NCBI RefSeq assembly: GCF_013426205.1
Contig: NC_089424.1
Location: forward strand, 4,702,908 to 4,766,907
Origin: Metarhizium brunneum
Taxonomy: Eukaryota; Ascomycota; Sordariomycetes; Hypocreales; Clavicipitaceae
DNA: 64,000 nt
Direction: 5' to 3'
The notes below the pieces were generated by a model that saw only the letters and a list, made by a program, of their open reading frames with translations, was not told where the DNA came from and searched no databases. Of the stretch, positions 1 through 11,635 are shown piece after piece (within the stretch, counting starts at the first letter, position 1; each line of letters begins with the position of its first letter). The position numbers and the translations under genes were made by a program.

Positions 1-115
1 AACAGGCCTCCCTGCAAAGATATCTAGAATATTTCAATGGCTCGACAAAAGCATTTCTAAACTATCGCTAGTTATCAATTGTTACGGGCTACACCCAACA
101 TAAGAGACCTGGTGG

Positions 116-335
116 TGTCGGATAATGCCTCTGTAGACTAAAGTCGCAGAGCTTGGTGTAATTGCTGGATATCATAGTGTCAGCTAAAATAACTAAACTT
201 AGCCGAAAGTCAAATTCGGACAAAAGGAAGTTTTTGGTATTAAGCAAAGGGCTGCAGACGGAGTCTGCAGCACAACAACGATCAACAACAATAATTTTGT
301 GAAGAAGCTTAGTTAATGAGTCTGATAACGTGACA
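116..335 (+). repeat. Solo LTR, family A, with perfect target duplication
   Basis: A 220-bp element starting TGTCGGATAA and ending ATAACGTGACA, so it has the TG...CA ends of a retrotransposon LTR. It is flanked by the direct repeat GGTGG (111-115 and 336-340), a 5-bp target-site duplication. Related copies in this window lie at 351-473, 5078-5171, 11636-11854, 42756-42979, 60252-60306 and 62275-62484. No internal retrotransposon body adjoins this copy, so it is a solo LTR left by LTR-LTR recombination. A short terminal-inverted-repeat element was considered, but the termini and duplication length fit an LTR better. Confidence 0.8.
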
Positions 336-350
336 GGTGGAGTCCTGACC

Positions 351-473
351 TACCGGATAATGCCGCTGTAGACAAGACAAGACTGAACCTAGCAGGGAAA
401 AAATTCGGCAGAAGGGAAATTTCTCGATGGTGAAGAAGCCTTGTCAACAGAGAGTCTCCTAACGTCGCATGAC
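351..473 (+). repeat. Degenerate family A LTR fragment
   Basis: Directly downstream of the copy at 116-335 lies a shorter, diverged relative. It shares CCGGATAATGCC, a block around AAATTCGGCAGAAGG, and the end GAAGAAGCC...CATGAC. It is about 100 bp shorter than the full family, with internal deletions. No target duplication is visible. Confidence 0.5.
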
Positions 474-529
474 CAGCATTGCCACCCCTTTGAAAGGCCC
501 AGTTACTCGTTGAAGACAAACAACCATCG

Positions 530-665
530 TCATCCTGCTGCCTGCCAGGAAGCAGTATTACAACAAGTATTTAGTTTCGTATTATTCCACTCGTTATGTA
601 GAAAACCAAGAGTCTCTCAATTTGTCCAAGCTGTCCCATACAATCGTGTGTTCCACACATGCTGT
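530..665 (-). repeat. Degenerate family C LTR-like repeat
   Basis: This segment shares the CTGCTGCCTG...GTATTAnnACAA...AGTATTTAGTTT...ATTATTCCACT...GCTGTCCCATACAATCGTGTG pattern with the copies at 51244-51396 and 55616-55773. Read on the minus strand the family starts TGTCACACAC and ends CTTGACA, that is TG...CA, so it is probably a short LTR. This copy lacks the far end and has no recognisable target duplication. Confidence 0.5.
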
Positions 666-2631
666 GGGTGCGACACGAAATGGGGTGGGAGCAGATGCCA
701 ATACCATCAGGAGATGAGTTGTCGGCAAGACAAGGCATGGCTGGGACTACCGCCGATCTAAGAAGTGAACATGCACTCGGCAGTCTACCAGGAAGGGACA
801 CAATGACTTGGCAGGGGTCAGGTAGGGCCAGCACTATAGGCCTTGCAAGGCGGTTGTTCAGCTCTGAGCTGGCAAATTAAGGTACAAATGGATCTGTGAT
901 GAACAAAAGTGTCATCAAGAAAAGACTGTCTCAGACATACTCTTGCTACAATGCATATATCTCTCATGTGACGATTGTGTACAAGACCAAATTTGATGTT
1001 GTTGATTTGCTGATGTATTGGAGCGGCACGACTCTTCTACTGGCACACGTTAGTCGGGATGTGGGTGAGGCTGGGGCCCCGAATGGAGTACCAGCCTAGC
1101 CAAGAGCTCGCGCACAGCCAATGTTCATTAATGGGTTGGTGTGCCACTAATGCCACTAAAGCAGCGCTGAGTATCGAATGCTCCGGGATAATCTCGTTTC
1201 AAGATACCGGGCTCACATGGATAAACGAGCAACGAGTTTCTGCTCATGATCGCCTTGCAGAGAGAATCATGCGCCAAACCACACTACGCAGCTGAAACCC
1301 CACAATGGGAATAAGCATCAATGCAACACAGATCTGCTTCGCCAGTTGTCTCATCGTGGTTGCTTTATGCCGATTTCATGCGGCCTGTTTGAAGGAAAAT
1401 TAGGGGCTCTCGTGCTCAGACTCACGGCAACACATATAGTATTCAAAGTATTCGCCGTGCCACACAACTCAAATCTACTAAAAACACATTTCCCCCGACA
1501 CCCTTAAAACAGTCACCCGCTGTCATTAAATTATCAACGCCCGAGATTCCATGCCAGCATGACTACAGGTTCGATTCGACTCCCAACCGATGAGGAGCAT
1601 ATCTGCTTAGTTTCAGCGGCTAAATGTTGCCGACACAAGCGTACTGCATTGTTGGGGCCAGGTTCCATCGGGGCAAGCTATGCTCCACAAATAAAGCATA
1701 GTCGTGCTCGCAGGCACCTGAAATCGTACGTGAGGAACGGGTTTTAAAAGCCTTGGACTAATCAACGATCTAGGTCGGCCAACATGCACGAAGCCAGACC
1801 TTCAGGGGGCTGGCACGGACATCTCACGGTCCGTCCAGTGTCCGCGTCGCGAAAATAGTTACGGCTCGTACAACTAGTTAAGGCCCAGTTGATCAGGATG
1901 GCTGGTAAGTCTTATGAAGCCTCCTCCCTAAGGCACCGACAAAGTTGCCTATATACCATTTGATGCAGCTGCTGATTATTATCACAGTATGACGACGGGT
2001 ATTCCTGCTTCATCTAGCTATTGTGTAGCCAAGGCCGGTGGCATTTCCGTCGTTGATTCGTGGGAACAGGAAGGACAGAAGATGGAAGGCGGTGTTGACA
2101 GAGAACTGTTGAATCTCGGCGGCAGGGCTATTTTACCTTTTTTTTGAAGCCAGGCACAGGCCGGGGGAGAGATGTATGTCACTCCAACATCCTCATCAGA
2201 TACATGAACTGCTACAGGATATGGAGCATAAACAACAGGAGGTCAGTGCGCGGGTCCATTTCGCCGCAGGCTTTGGCATTCAAGAAACGGGAATCCTCGG
2301 CGATAGACCCTGACCAAGATAGCATGCTGCCGTTGCCACTGTCGCGTCGGAAACAAATGAGCGTGAAAAGTACGGCTGGGCCTTCAGTTAATGGCTTCAA
2401 AGGCATCGGTAAGGGCTATGCATTTATTTCTTCTTATCTCTCGCGGCAAAAACATCCGACTCTCTTCTCGTCTACCAGACCATTTCCGCGATACCGGCAA
2501 TGCAATATAATTTGCTTAACACTGCCAATTATAGAAGCGTTCCAATAACCATGTACTGTTGTAACCCGGAGTGAGAGAAACGCAATCATTCAACAAGCAT
2601 TTGCCAGTCGGCATACCCAGCCTCTCTCACC
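666..2631. other. Gene-poor stretch without recognisable genes
   Basis: Base composition is ordinary, but only short unrelated reading frames occur and none shows a known domain, a convincing intron structure or a repeat seen elsewhere in the window. I see no RNA gene here. Untranslated or promoter sequence of the downstream PalI-like gene probably lies in the last few hundred bases. Confidence 0.4.
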
Positions 2632-4361
2632 ATGATACTGGCAGGAACATACTTGTCAATACTTTTGTTTGCAGCCTTCCTCTTGCTTCTTCTATCAGTA
2701 CTTTCTACTCCCATTACCAAGTTTGTGGCACTCGGATCATTCCACGATGTCAAATATGGCGTCTTTGGCTACTGCCTGGGAGACAAATGCACCAATATTG
2801 CAGTAGGATATCCACGAGGTATGTTTCGTTATGGTAAAGTGCGGAGACCGGGTCATAATGCGACGCCTGTATACTGATATGGTGAATTTCACTTGCAGGT
2901 GGCGCATTGACTGATGGCACTCAAACATTTGATTCGCCTAGTTCCGTTCGCTACACTCTGTCAACTGCTTTATTCATTCACCCTATCGCAGCAATCCTCA
3001 CTCTCGTCGTGCTTTGTCTGACCGTTAGTTCTCACTCACACGGTGCATCGCATTCGTTGAAATATCTTACTATCCTGTTCATCTTGACCTCAATCACTTT
3101 TGTGGCTTGTCTTGCTAGTTTGATCATAGATATGCTGGTTTTCTCTACTCATCTATCATGGGGTACTTACATAGTCTTGGTTGCGACCATAATTTTAGCT
3201 ATCAGCGACTTTGGCTCATTTATCAGACTACGCACCATTATTGCCAGAAAATCTCACCAACAACGCACAGTACACAACGAAAACACGTCAGGCCGAGACT
3301 ATGATAACAGAGACAGCGAGGCCAAGCCAGCTCCTGTAGTCGTCAGTCACCCAATGGTTCCTACAATAGGCGGAGGGGGCTCCAGAGATGAGCATCCAGT
3401 CTTTGTGACTTCTCATAGTCGGAAAAAGAATGACTCACCAACTGGTGAGAGGGCTTTCCCGGCACAACGAAGCGCTGGGGACAAGTTGGAAAAGGCAATG
3501 CACAGCAACATTACAGATGCGGGAAGCGCCGTTGCGACAGGCAAATCAACACAGCCGGAGGCACGAGTTCATTACGGAAACACTTCAAACGAATGCGGTA
3601 CCAGCTATGAAGATTGCGGCAGGGAGATGAAGAGTTATAACCTTTCACTCGGTAGAGAGAAGCCCGGCAGGAGGGGGGAATGCGGTCCTCCAACCCGAAC
3701 CTTTGAACTACAGGGTCCTTCCCCCTTCCCACCCCAAGGCCTCTCTGATATGCGCCCGGGCCAAAATGAGAGGAAACCTTCCAGCGGTGACCGCACACTG
3801 TCCGGAAATCCTCGGCTGTCACAACCTGCATTAGATCGCAAATCAACCGGATGCCGCGGTGACCTGGTTGTTGATGGGAATGGAGTTCCTCGGGCTGAGG
3901 CTACTCCTTTGGGGAGGCAAATCTCAGACGGTTTGCAGGCACCCGAGATGAATGCTATTCCTCCCGTTCCGCCCGCAGCAAATATCTACGAACTCTATGG
4001 TCAGTTCCCAAACGGCGATGTAGAGGTTGTCGCGTCTGTTGGCTGGCAACAAGGCCCCTCCATGATTGCTAGTAGGCGTGCGACGTTTTTGAGTGACGAA
4101 AACCAATACAGTATCGCCAAGTACGTTCATCATGTCGTCCAACTACATGTCGTCGTTCCTTCTATTCGCTAATGCTTGCCTGACAGGTTGCCACAATACA
4201 TTCCTCCACGGATCCAGTGGGACGAAAATTCTGGAAGGGTCGCATCGAGAGCAGCCTCCCCAGCTGGGCATGATTCAGTAAGGTCAGGATCGTACAGTGG
4301 CTCTTTGGACTTCCTTCAGGACTTTCTTCATCCTGTCTTTTCGGGATGGATCTCCCGATAA
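2632..4361 (+). CDS. palI: PalI/Rim9-like ambient pH signalling membrane protein (3 exons)
   Basis: Exons are 2632-2818, 2899-4120 and 4187-4361, joined by GT-AG introns of 80 and 66 nt; the second contains a GCTAAT branch-like site. Together they give 527 residues. The N-terminus has a hydrophobic segment (about 5-25), then STP, GSF and VKYGVFGYC, the extracellular signature of the SUR7/PalI family. Three more membrane segments follow at about 86-107, 118-144 and 150-171, then a long polar C-terminal tail. In the family, PalI/Rim9 sits in the plasma membrane and assists the PalH/Rim21 receptor in the Pal/Rim alkaline pH pathway. The four-helix head plus disordered tail and total length fit PalI. 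No stop or frameshift interrupts the model. It is the only clearly intact host gene in the first 40 kb. Splice sites were read by eye; the C-terminal exon is less certain than the head. Confidence 0.82.
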
Positions 4362-4696
4362 CTGTCCATCATATCCTAGCCTTGCAAATAGAACGCGCCG
4401 ACCTATGAATTCGTGTTATGGCTCTTTCAAGACTCTTCCCAGCCAGCCACGATCCACCCGCATTCGCGCTCAATCACAATATTATATAGCCGCCCTTTAT
4501 AAAAGAGGAGTGGAGGATACAATGATCTTAAAAGCCTACCACTCTGTGGGCCAAGCAGTTATAACAACCGTTACATTGACTATTTAGCTAGACTTTGTGG
4601 TCTCTTGCTGCGGGACTGTAATCCGGCTAGTAAGGATTTTGTGCAAGAAACCGACATATCCTATGCCGCTTATCTGGGGTAGGAATGTACGACCTT
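4362..4696. other. Short intergenic stretch after palI
   Basis: No coding frame of note. It presumably contains the 3' untranslated region of the PalI-like gene. It ends at the solo Copia-type LTR. Confidence 0.4.
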
Positions 4697-4900
4697 TGTC
4701 AGACGATTAAGGGTGACGAAAGATCGGGTATAATAGCACCGACGGTGCCAGTTGTATTGAATGAGAATTATCTGAGGAACAAGGATTCCATAAAGGGCTG
4801 CACGGGAACTTTATACACAAAAGGAATATTTGATGGTTTAGGCAGTAGCAGGTGCAGGATGCCACATGAGGTATGACCAAGGCAGGCCTGATATGCGACA
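4697..4900 (-). repeat. Solo Copia-type LTR (family B)
   Basis: The reverse complement of this 204-bp segment begins TGTCGCATATCAGG and ends GTCTGACA, matching the 3' LTR of the Copia element at 60034-60240 along its whole length. The flanks are ACCTT (4692-4696) and GCCTT (4901-4905), a 5-bp target duplication differing by one G/A change, which RIP could explain. No Copia coding sequence adjoins it, so it is a solo LTR. Confidence 0.8.
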
Positions 4901-4988
4901 GCCTTTTTGCCATTAGTTGTGAAAATGCTCCTGGGGCTTTAGATTATGCATAGATCACGGCCCAATAGGCATATATAAGATCTTATAC

Positions 4989-5013
4989 GGCACCGGCACC
5001 GGCACCGACACCG
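4989..5013 (+). repeat. Short GGCACC tandem repeat
   Basis: About four units of GGCACC (the last ones GACACC) in a row. It is a small microsatellite between two LTR remnants with no visible coding role. Confidence 0.6.
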
Positions 5014-5077
5014 TCCTAGTAGATGGTGTAGCACGAAACTTCGAGGACTTTTAGTGTAACTATACCGACAAACTTGA

Positions 5078-5171
5078 CGGGCTGCAGACGGAATCTGCAG
5101 CACAACAACGAACAATACTGTAACAATCTTGTTAAACAAGCTTGATTAACAATGAGTCTCATAACGTGACA
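5078..5171 (+). repeat. Truncated family A LTR (3' half)
   Basis: Matches the last ~95 bp of the 220-bp family: GGGCTGCAGACGGA, TCTGCAGCACAACAACGA, AACAAGCTT and ATGAGTCTCATAACGTGACA. The 5' half is missing, so no target duplication can be defined. Confidence 0.7.
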
Positions 5172-5948
5172 TGTAGAGGAACACGTCACTGGCATCGCCC
5201 TAATACATAGTGCGGTATGACACTTCAGAGCTTCAAATGACTAATGAAGAACTTTCAGGTGACTCAAAGTGCAAACTGTACTCTAAACCAATGGTCCATG
5301 GTCTGTTGGTCTGGTTTGTACCTTCTGGATTGGGCTGACCGCCTAGTTAACTACGCTAACAGGCCTGACAGTCCAATTTCTCAGATAAATCCTATATTGC
5401 CACTCTACATTGGTTTATGCTATGCAGCTTGAGGGTAATCCTCCGAGTTCATAAATCAAGTATGTCACTACTAACGCTCTCGGTCTTCTGTGGCTTTGTT
5501 AAACCAATTGCGCAGCCAGAAAATACCGACTGAATAAGAATTATCTTGTCGATGTCAAAGCCGCCATCGTTGAACTGTACGATTCTAACTTTATTCGATG
5601 TTACTACTGTTGTAAACTCAAGCAGAAAACCCAACTTGCCGCGCAGGAATTGCTACTCCGGCTAGACCATTTGATGCAAAGCTGGCTGGTTGAGAGGTAG
5701 TTTTATCGCATGATCTTGACCACTGACTACATCATTATTTTCACGCTTCATGGTGCCTTGACTTGAATTGTTACCTGCACTGCTGTAAATTGTATTTACC
5801 AGTGCCACATAATCACTAACCAACTAGTCAGTGTATTAGCCAACTTTATGTTTCGTGTAGCCATCCTTAGGAGTACACTTGGCTTTTCTCTTCTCTCGGC
5901 TGGAACGACCCTTGTACAGCACCCCCTTTGTTGAATTAACAGCAGCCG
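5172..5948. other. Non-coding stretch
   Basis: Only short frames with no family resemblance. No repeat from elsewhere in the window was recognised here. Confidence 0.35.
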
Positions 5949-6407
5949 CTATGCTTGCGAGGATGGACCCAAAAGACTTCGACAAATTTCTAGCCAGTAT
6001 CTCATTTTTGCCTCCTTTATAAATTGACGCTTGTTTTCCGGATACTCCAACTCAAAGAACGCAAATATCTGCATTTCTTTTTTGGTCATGCAGTACTGGC
6101 CGCGGTGCTCAATTTTATTCCAGATGTGGTCACTGAGGGGGCGGAGGACGGCCTCGACAACCCATCTGCCTGCTGGTCCTAGATCCTCACTTGCTATACG
6201 GAATGCGTCCATGGCTTGATCGGGAATGTCCACAGAGTCAGAATCGAAATAAAGCTTAAGCCCTGGCCATACTGGGGCTCTGTCAGAGATCTCTGAAGTC
6301 TGGTTGATCCAAGATTGTGCTGGGCTAGACTCCATCGCCGCCATCACTCTGACGCCTCCGGGGTTGTCGATAGTTGCTTTGAACAATGTATTGGCGCAAG
6401 GGCTCAA
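5949..6407 (-). CDS. Hypothetical protein, 152 aa
   Basis: An uninterrupted minus-strand frame of 152 residues with a balanced, protein-like composition: acidic and aromatic residues are mixed, with a predicted helical C-terminal half around KKEMQIFAFFELEYPENKRQ. No signal peptide, membrane segment or catalytic motif is visible, and I do not recognise a family. It stands alone between non-coding stretches, so it may be a fragment of a larger, decayed gene. The start codon is simply the first ATG of the frame; upstream exons are possible. Confidence 0.35.
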   Translation of the reverse strand: MSPCANTLFKATIDNPGGVRVMAAMESSPAQSWINQTSEISDRAPVWPGLKLYFDSDSVDIPDQAMDAFRIASEDLGPAGRWVVEAVLRPLSDHIWNKIEHRGQYCMTKKEMQIFAFFELEYPENKRQFIKEAKMRYWLEICRSLLGPSSQA

Positions 6408-8342
6408 GGTTCAGGATGTGATATAAAATCTTAAGATGTGTGGTAAGGAAGTCTAAAAGAGCCATCCATAATGTGCATTGCCAAAGAAAGGGTTTTTGCT
6501 CGTGTATTTCTAGCTCGGTGAAGGCCGGTGCATTTTTCGCCGAACAAGATAATGCTACTATTGGCAGGGCCGTTTACTCTACTACGCACGGGCGTAACTT
6601 GTCAAACAAACCAGTGCAAGCATTGGATTCATGCATGATGGGCTGATGGTTGAGGCCTGTTCAGCGAGCAACATTTTATCAACTGACATATGTAACTAGA
6701 TCCATAAATCTAACACAACCACGGTTAGATAAAAATGCAAATAGCCATGGGGGCTATTCAGACCTTACACGATCAAACTTCCTGCGGCCGAGGCGGAATC
6801 AATGGTTGTTTTACGTTTCGGGCCGTAGGCATGATCGTCGTTGTGCCAGCATCTAAATTGGCCTTTTCGAAACGAGGTTGTGGATCGATGTTCGCTGCTT
6901 GTATTGCAGGTGTTGAATCGCACTGTGTGTTGCTGCCTTTAGGCTGCAGGATTCTGATGATCCCTAATTAGTTCGCTATAAGAAGATGGATCGGCGTCTG
7001 AATTTCAGTCTTTGGATCTCTAGAATTATATTGGAAATCGTACAGGAAATATTCTTACAAGAATCTGTTGCCTTTTGATGGAAATTCACTTTTTATCAGA
7101 CAGACCTTGCTGTTCAAGCATTACTATTGATTGGTCCGCTGTCCTTTGAGTACTGCAAGGGGCATCTCTTCTCCACATGGCACTTCTCAAATTTGGTACA
7201 CCTCAAGCCCCATACTTTCCCTTACACTGGTTGGTTCCGCCTGGTCCATTTTGTTCCTTGAAAGATCTAGTATCCCCTTGTTTGGCAGGAATTGGCACGC
7301 TAGCAGGGGGACCGTTTTTACTTAGTAAGGGGCCAAGCTCGCGCACTTTTATTGGCTACATATTCACCAAAATTATTACGCGCGTGAACGCCTAAAGTTC
7401 AGTGTGGTAGGACTTGATCACTAAAATGCCTCCGAAGCGCAAAACCCCCATGTCAGACAATAATGGCCAACTGATCTGAATGCATGCGTCACTAAATGGG
7501 TAATGGTTTAGGTGGTCTGTTTTTGCCAACGGCTGGGGCAACCTTTGGGGTTGACCGGCCGGCACCAAAGATAATGCACCACCCAATCCCAGAGGGATTG
7601 GCAGCGATCGAAGCATTTAATGCGATGCATACTGGTTATCAGGTTTCTATCGAAATATATTGGGCCCACTCCTATTGAAACCTCAGGCGAGCCTCTGGGA
7701 TGGTTTGACAGCTGTGCACGATGGATTACGGAAAGGTATTGATCTTATCGTGACGGGCTGCAGATCCCCACACACTGACGTTTGACTGGAAAGGTGGACT
7801 GTTGGCTTTGTCACCGAGTTTCTCCAAGGTTTGAGGTTCATTAAACTTGTTCTTACATGTGGATCCCATTCAGCAGATTTTTTAACTACACTGATGGATT
7901 AAAACAGTTGTTTTAACTGAGGTTTCGGTCATGTCGAAACTCATGTCGATCGACACTCCTTGCAGTTGTGCTCATAATAGTTGACAAACTCCTTGCATCA
8001 AGCGCAGGTAGATCCCCCGCTTTGCCGATATCCAATATCTCACGAGTTGGAATCACCACCTAACTCTACAGGCAAAGGCATCGGCTACTAAGAAAGTGAG
8101 CTACTCAGCGGCTCTGGCTCCTTAGCCAGCTGTTGTTCACTATGGTGTCCAGGACTATCAACAAGTCTCGTGGAATGTCAGGAATCCGGCCCAAGCAGGA
8201 GACGTATTCTGGTTTGTAGTCCGCCGATCTAGATACACATGTTAGGCAAGGGGCAAAGGGCGATGTCTGCACATATCGTATTCAAAGGTGTCAAAGACTA
8301 TAGGGTTCCTACAGGTCATGCAGATCTACCAGCTCAGACAGA
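6408..8342. other. Long stretch without recognisable genes
   Basis: Several frames of 60-80 codons occur on both strands, but none has domain-like content. The only structure I can support is the 7189-7275 repeat, listed separately. Confidence 0.4.
7189..7275 (+). repeat. Dispersed repeat shared with 20243-20315
   Basis: AAATTTGGTAC, CCTCAAGCCCC and ACACTGGTT(G/C)GTTCCGCC occur in the same order and orientation at 20243-20315, with small insertions and deletions between them. It looks like a fragment of a transposable element that also contributed to the GC island inside the 18.8-25.6 kb AT block. The element class is unknown. Confidence 0.6.
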
Positions 8343-8559
8343 GTGCGTGAATTGACACCAGTAGGTCGCACGGCGTGTCTCTTTTTCGGTCTCATCCAAC
8401 TTTCACGATCTTACCAGTTCCAGCGACTATTTCTTAACCTCAGACCCTACCGCCTAACCAGACCGTGGCATATTCTGCTTTATCTTAGGTCAAGGATATC
8501 TACGTATTTGATTAATTTCTTGGACCTTTGCATCGTCTTGAGCGTCTTTTTACCTTTTC

Positions 8560-9204
8560 TTGCGGCAGCGAAGTGCAATGTTGCAAGTCCCACAGAGCAA
8601 CCCGGAAAGTGCGGTCTGCCGGCCAATGGGAGCTAAAAATATTCCAAACTTCCGTGGCCTTGCGTACGCAACCCCTCTGGGTTTCACACATTCAGATCCG
8701 CCGCTGCCGCCAGTGCTACCGCCCCGAGCCCAGAATATTCGGCACTCACGCAAGGTTCAGTCAGTTTGGTGGGTGCCAGACAACCGCAATCCCAGGCTCG
8801 CACAGGGAACATGTGCAGGTGGTGTGAACCCACCAATCGGCGTCGTATCATCAGCTGCCCAGCAACGGGCGACAATCCCATCCGCGACTTATGAGCATGA
8901 AAAAGGCCTAGCAGCCCAACACCCTCGACAGCCGTATCAACAGCCAGGAAAACCGGATTCAGACTTGGCGAGTGGACGGAGACAGCAGGAGATTAAAGCA
9001 ATTGACAATTCCCAGCGCTTGGCTTATGACATCCCGCGACTTGAGGTCGAGCCAGAGCGCACTCCAGCCGAACAGAGTGTCGAACTTGCGAGATCCCAAA
9101 CGCAGCCTACTATGCCTCAGACAAAACTGAAGAACTTCTTTATGAAATTCGGTTTGCTTACTCTCCTTTCGCGAGGGAGATGGTCCAAGTGCAAGAACAG
9201 CTAA
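8560..9204 (+). CDS. Doubtful hypothetical ORF, 214 aa
   Basis: An open frame of 214 codons, rich in Pro, Gln, Ser and Arg, with no recognisable domain. The middle and C-terminal half read more like protein than the N-terminus. It could be the exposed tail of a decayed gene. No clear splice sites extend it on either side. Kept only because the frame is long for this gene-poor area. Confidence 0.22.
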   Translation: MRQRSAMLQVPQSNPESAVCRPMGAKNIPNFRGLAYATPLGFTHSDPPLPPVLPPRAQNIRHSRKVQSVWWVPDNRNPRLAQGTCAGGVNPPIGVVSSAAQQRATIPSATYEHEKGLAAQHPRQPYQQPGKPDSDLASGRRQQEIKAIDNSQRLAYDIPRLEVEPERTPAEQSVELARSQTQPTMPQTKLKNFFMKFGLLTLLSRGRWSKCKNS

Positions 9205-10458
9205 TCGCCACTCATTACAGCTGCCTCAGACGATACGTGTCAAAACAACAATCTCAGTACGCCATCCGTGTCAGACAAAGTGGATGTTGTTGAGCCATGT
9301 AGGTATAGAGCTGCTGTCGAGAAGATAACACGCATTCTGGTCACAGCGAGACTAGAGTTGAAAGATCACAGTTTTCTAGCTACAAAATAAGGCGCTAACC
9401 ACTGATCCAATTCCAGCGAGTAGAAGTTCGATGTTTTGCTAGATTCGTCACATTACTAGTCACCGTAGAAACGTCTATTGCTGATAACGTCCACGGGCTG
9501 GCTGATATAACGAGGGACAAGGTCTCTCAAGCTCACCGGTTACTCCATAAACCACCTCCGGCCTCTGCATCTACCTTGGTCATGAACCCTAAAGCATCTA
9601 CTACCTCAGCCAGACTGCGGGCTTTAAATCGTTCGATTGGACCAGGAGGCATCAATCACAAGCCGTTGGCCATCTAAGAATACCAGCTTTGTGCTCCTAA
9701 CCAGACAAGGCCTCAGCCTCGTGTACGAACTTCAAGAACGGGATGTTCAAGGAGACTTCTCAACTGCATACACGAAGTTCTTTCCCAATCAAATTCAATG
9801 AAAAAGGCCAAGGTTGAGATAGCAGTTGATTTTGTGTCTGATGGATCGGTTCCTGGGCTCGGGTTTTCTATCGGGGGAATGCATATCATTAACTCTGCGA
9901 TTATATCTGCTGGACAGATCTTCTAGATTGGCGGTAATCGGACCATTTACACTGTTGCTGTGGTGGATTCACACAATGGATAGGCCCTCTCAGCATCACT
10001 TCTAGTGTTCTGCCAGTTGTTCTGCGAGAGATTAGGGCAGTGCGCTCTTTTTGCTGATAAAAGAGCAACGCTGCTTTTCTGGTTCGTGCTCGGGCCAGTT
10101 GGGATGCGGTATATTGGCATAGTAACGCTATTTTGTAGTGAGATAAAATTCTGAATAATCACAAGACTTCGTTCATACCGTCTTTGGATTGACGCCAATC
10201 CAGCCGTTTACCAAAACGCTTGCATCTTTCCGCTCAGAAATTTTTGGGCACAGAAAGATTAGCGGCTCCGCCGCCACTCCCAACCTTACTCTTTCCGGAC
10301 CAGCAATCCCCGCAAGTGGTTGCCATCACGAGGAGACACTGGTGTCAGCTATTCATCAATTACCCACATGAAACGATACATCGCGAGTAGGGCGTGGGCT
10401 TCTTTTACCAAGGCAACCCTGCGACTTGGAACTAAGTTGCATAGCCAATTTAAATGTG
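9205..10458. other. Stretch without recognisable genes
   Basis: Ordinary base composition, short frames only. Some segments look faintly coding (for example around 9580-9670 and 9800-9900), but no family could be named and stops interrupt them. Confidence 0.35.
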
Positions 10459-11592
10459 ATGATGGTAGGTAATGCTCCCCTTTCATTCAGGAAGCATCAA
10501 CTTGGAAGCCACTACTAATTGCCCGAACGGAGGCACTACAACGTTGAGACCAGTGGTCATTCTCTCCTCCAGCAAGTGCCTCACACGATCATTTGTGTTT
10601 ACGCTTTGTACTTGCCAATTGGAGTCGACAGTCCTGATATACTGATTTAGTGTGAGCAGAATCTCCGCGTCGGGGTCAAATACCGCATTGGCCGCAAGAT
10701 TGGCTCCGGTTCGTTCGGCGAAATATACCTGGGCACTAATATCATATCTGGAGAAGTGGTCGCTATTAAGCTTGAATCTATCAGGGCTAAGCACCCCCAG
10801 CTTGAGTATGAAACCCGCGTCTACGAGTCTCTGGCTGGCGGCGTCGGCATCCCCTTTGTACGCTGGTTTGGTACCGAAGGGGACTACAACGCCATGGTAC
10901 TTGACCTCCTCGGCCCAAGCTTGGAGGACCTGTTCAACTTCTGCAACCGAAAGTTCTCGTTAAAGACTATTCTTCTTCTCGCCGATCAGTTCATTTCCCG
11001 AATTGAATATATTTATTCAAAGTCTTTCCTCTACCACGATATTAAGCCCAATAACCTCCTTATGGGCATGGGTAAGCGTGGCAACCAAGTTAATGTCATT
11101 GATTTTGGTCTAGCTAAGAGGTACTGGGATCCTAAGACTCATTTTCATATTCCTTATTGTGAGGGTAAGAACCTGACTGGCACTGCCCGATTTGCTTCTA
11201 TTAACACTCACTTAGGTGTGGAGCAGTCCCGCCGTGATGATGTGGAATCTCTAGGCTACGTCATGCTCTACTTCTATCACGGCTCGCTTCCTTGGCAAGG
11301 TCTGAAGGCAGCTAACCAGAAATAAACCTGTGACCTCATTATGGAAAGGAAGATAAGTACTCCTACCGAGATTTTATGTTGCGGTCTCCCAAACAAGTTT
11401 CGCGTCTACTTAAACTACGCTCGTTCCCTCCGCTTCAACAACGAACCCGACTATCGCTATCTTCGCCAGATCTTTCGCGATGTGTTTGTTCGTCAGGGCT
11501 TCCAGTATGACTATGTCTTCGACTGGACAATCTACAAGCAGCAGAAGAATGTCCAGACAATTCCTCAAGCCGCTGCCAAAGGACGGTCATAA
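10459..11592 (+). pseudogene. Casein kinase 1 (Hhp/Yck-like) copy with in-frame stop
   Basis: A two-codon first exon (ATGATG, 10459-10464), a 195-nt intron ending at 10659 and a second exon starting at [11 protein letters not shown] give a CK1 N-terminus. Family signatures follow: glycine loop [20 protein letters not shown] lysine, [66 protein letters not shown], and after the stop [10 protein letters not shown] and [18 protein letters not shown]. The catalytic loop reads YHDIKPNN, so the Asp is kept but the usual HRD arginine is lost. A TAA at 11323-11325 ends the frame after about 223 residues; the same frame then continues to 11592. The C-terminal tail of functional CK1 proteins is missing. 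I call it a non-functional duplicate; a truncated product is possible. A family A LTR begins 44 bp downstream. Confidence 0.85.
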
Positions 11593-11635
11593 TTTAGGCG
11601 GCTGGCAGGGCCTTCTTTTTGGGGGGGGCTGATTC

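Noticed and set aside
116..335. Family A repeat as a MITE with terminal inverted repeats
   Set aside because: Only about four bases (TGTC/GACA) are inverted; TG...CA ends plus 5-bp duplications fit an LTR better.
441..880. Overlapping 73-106 aa frames near the left edge
   Set aside because: They overlap LTR remnants and each other and show no domain.
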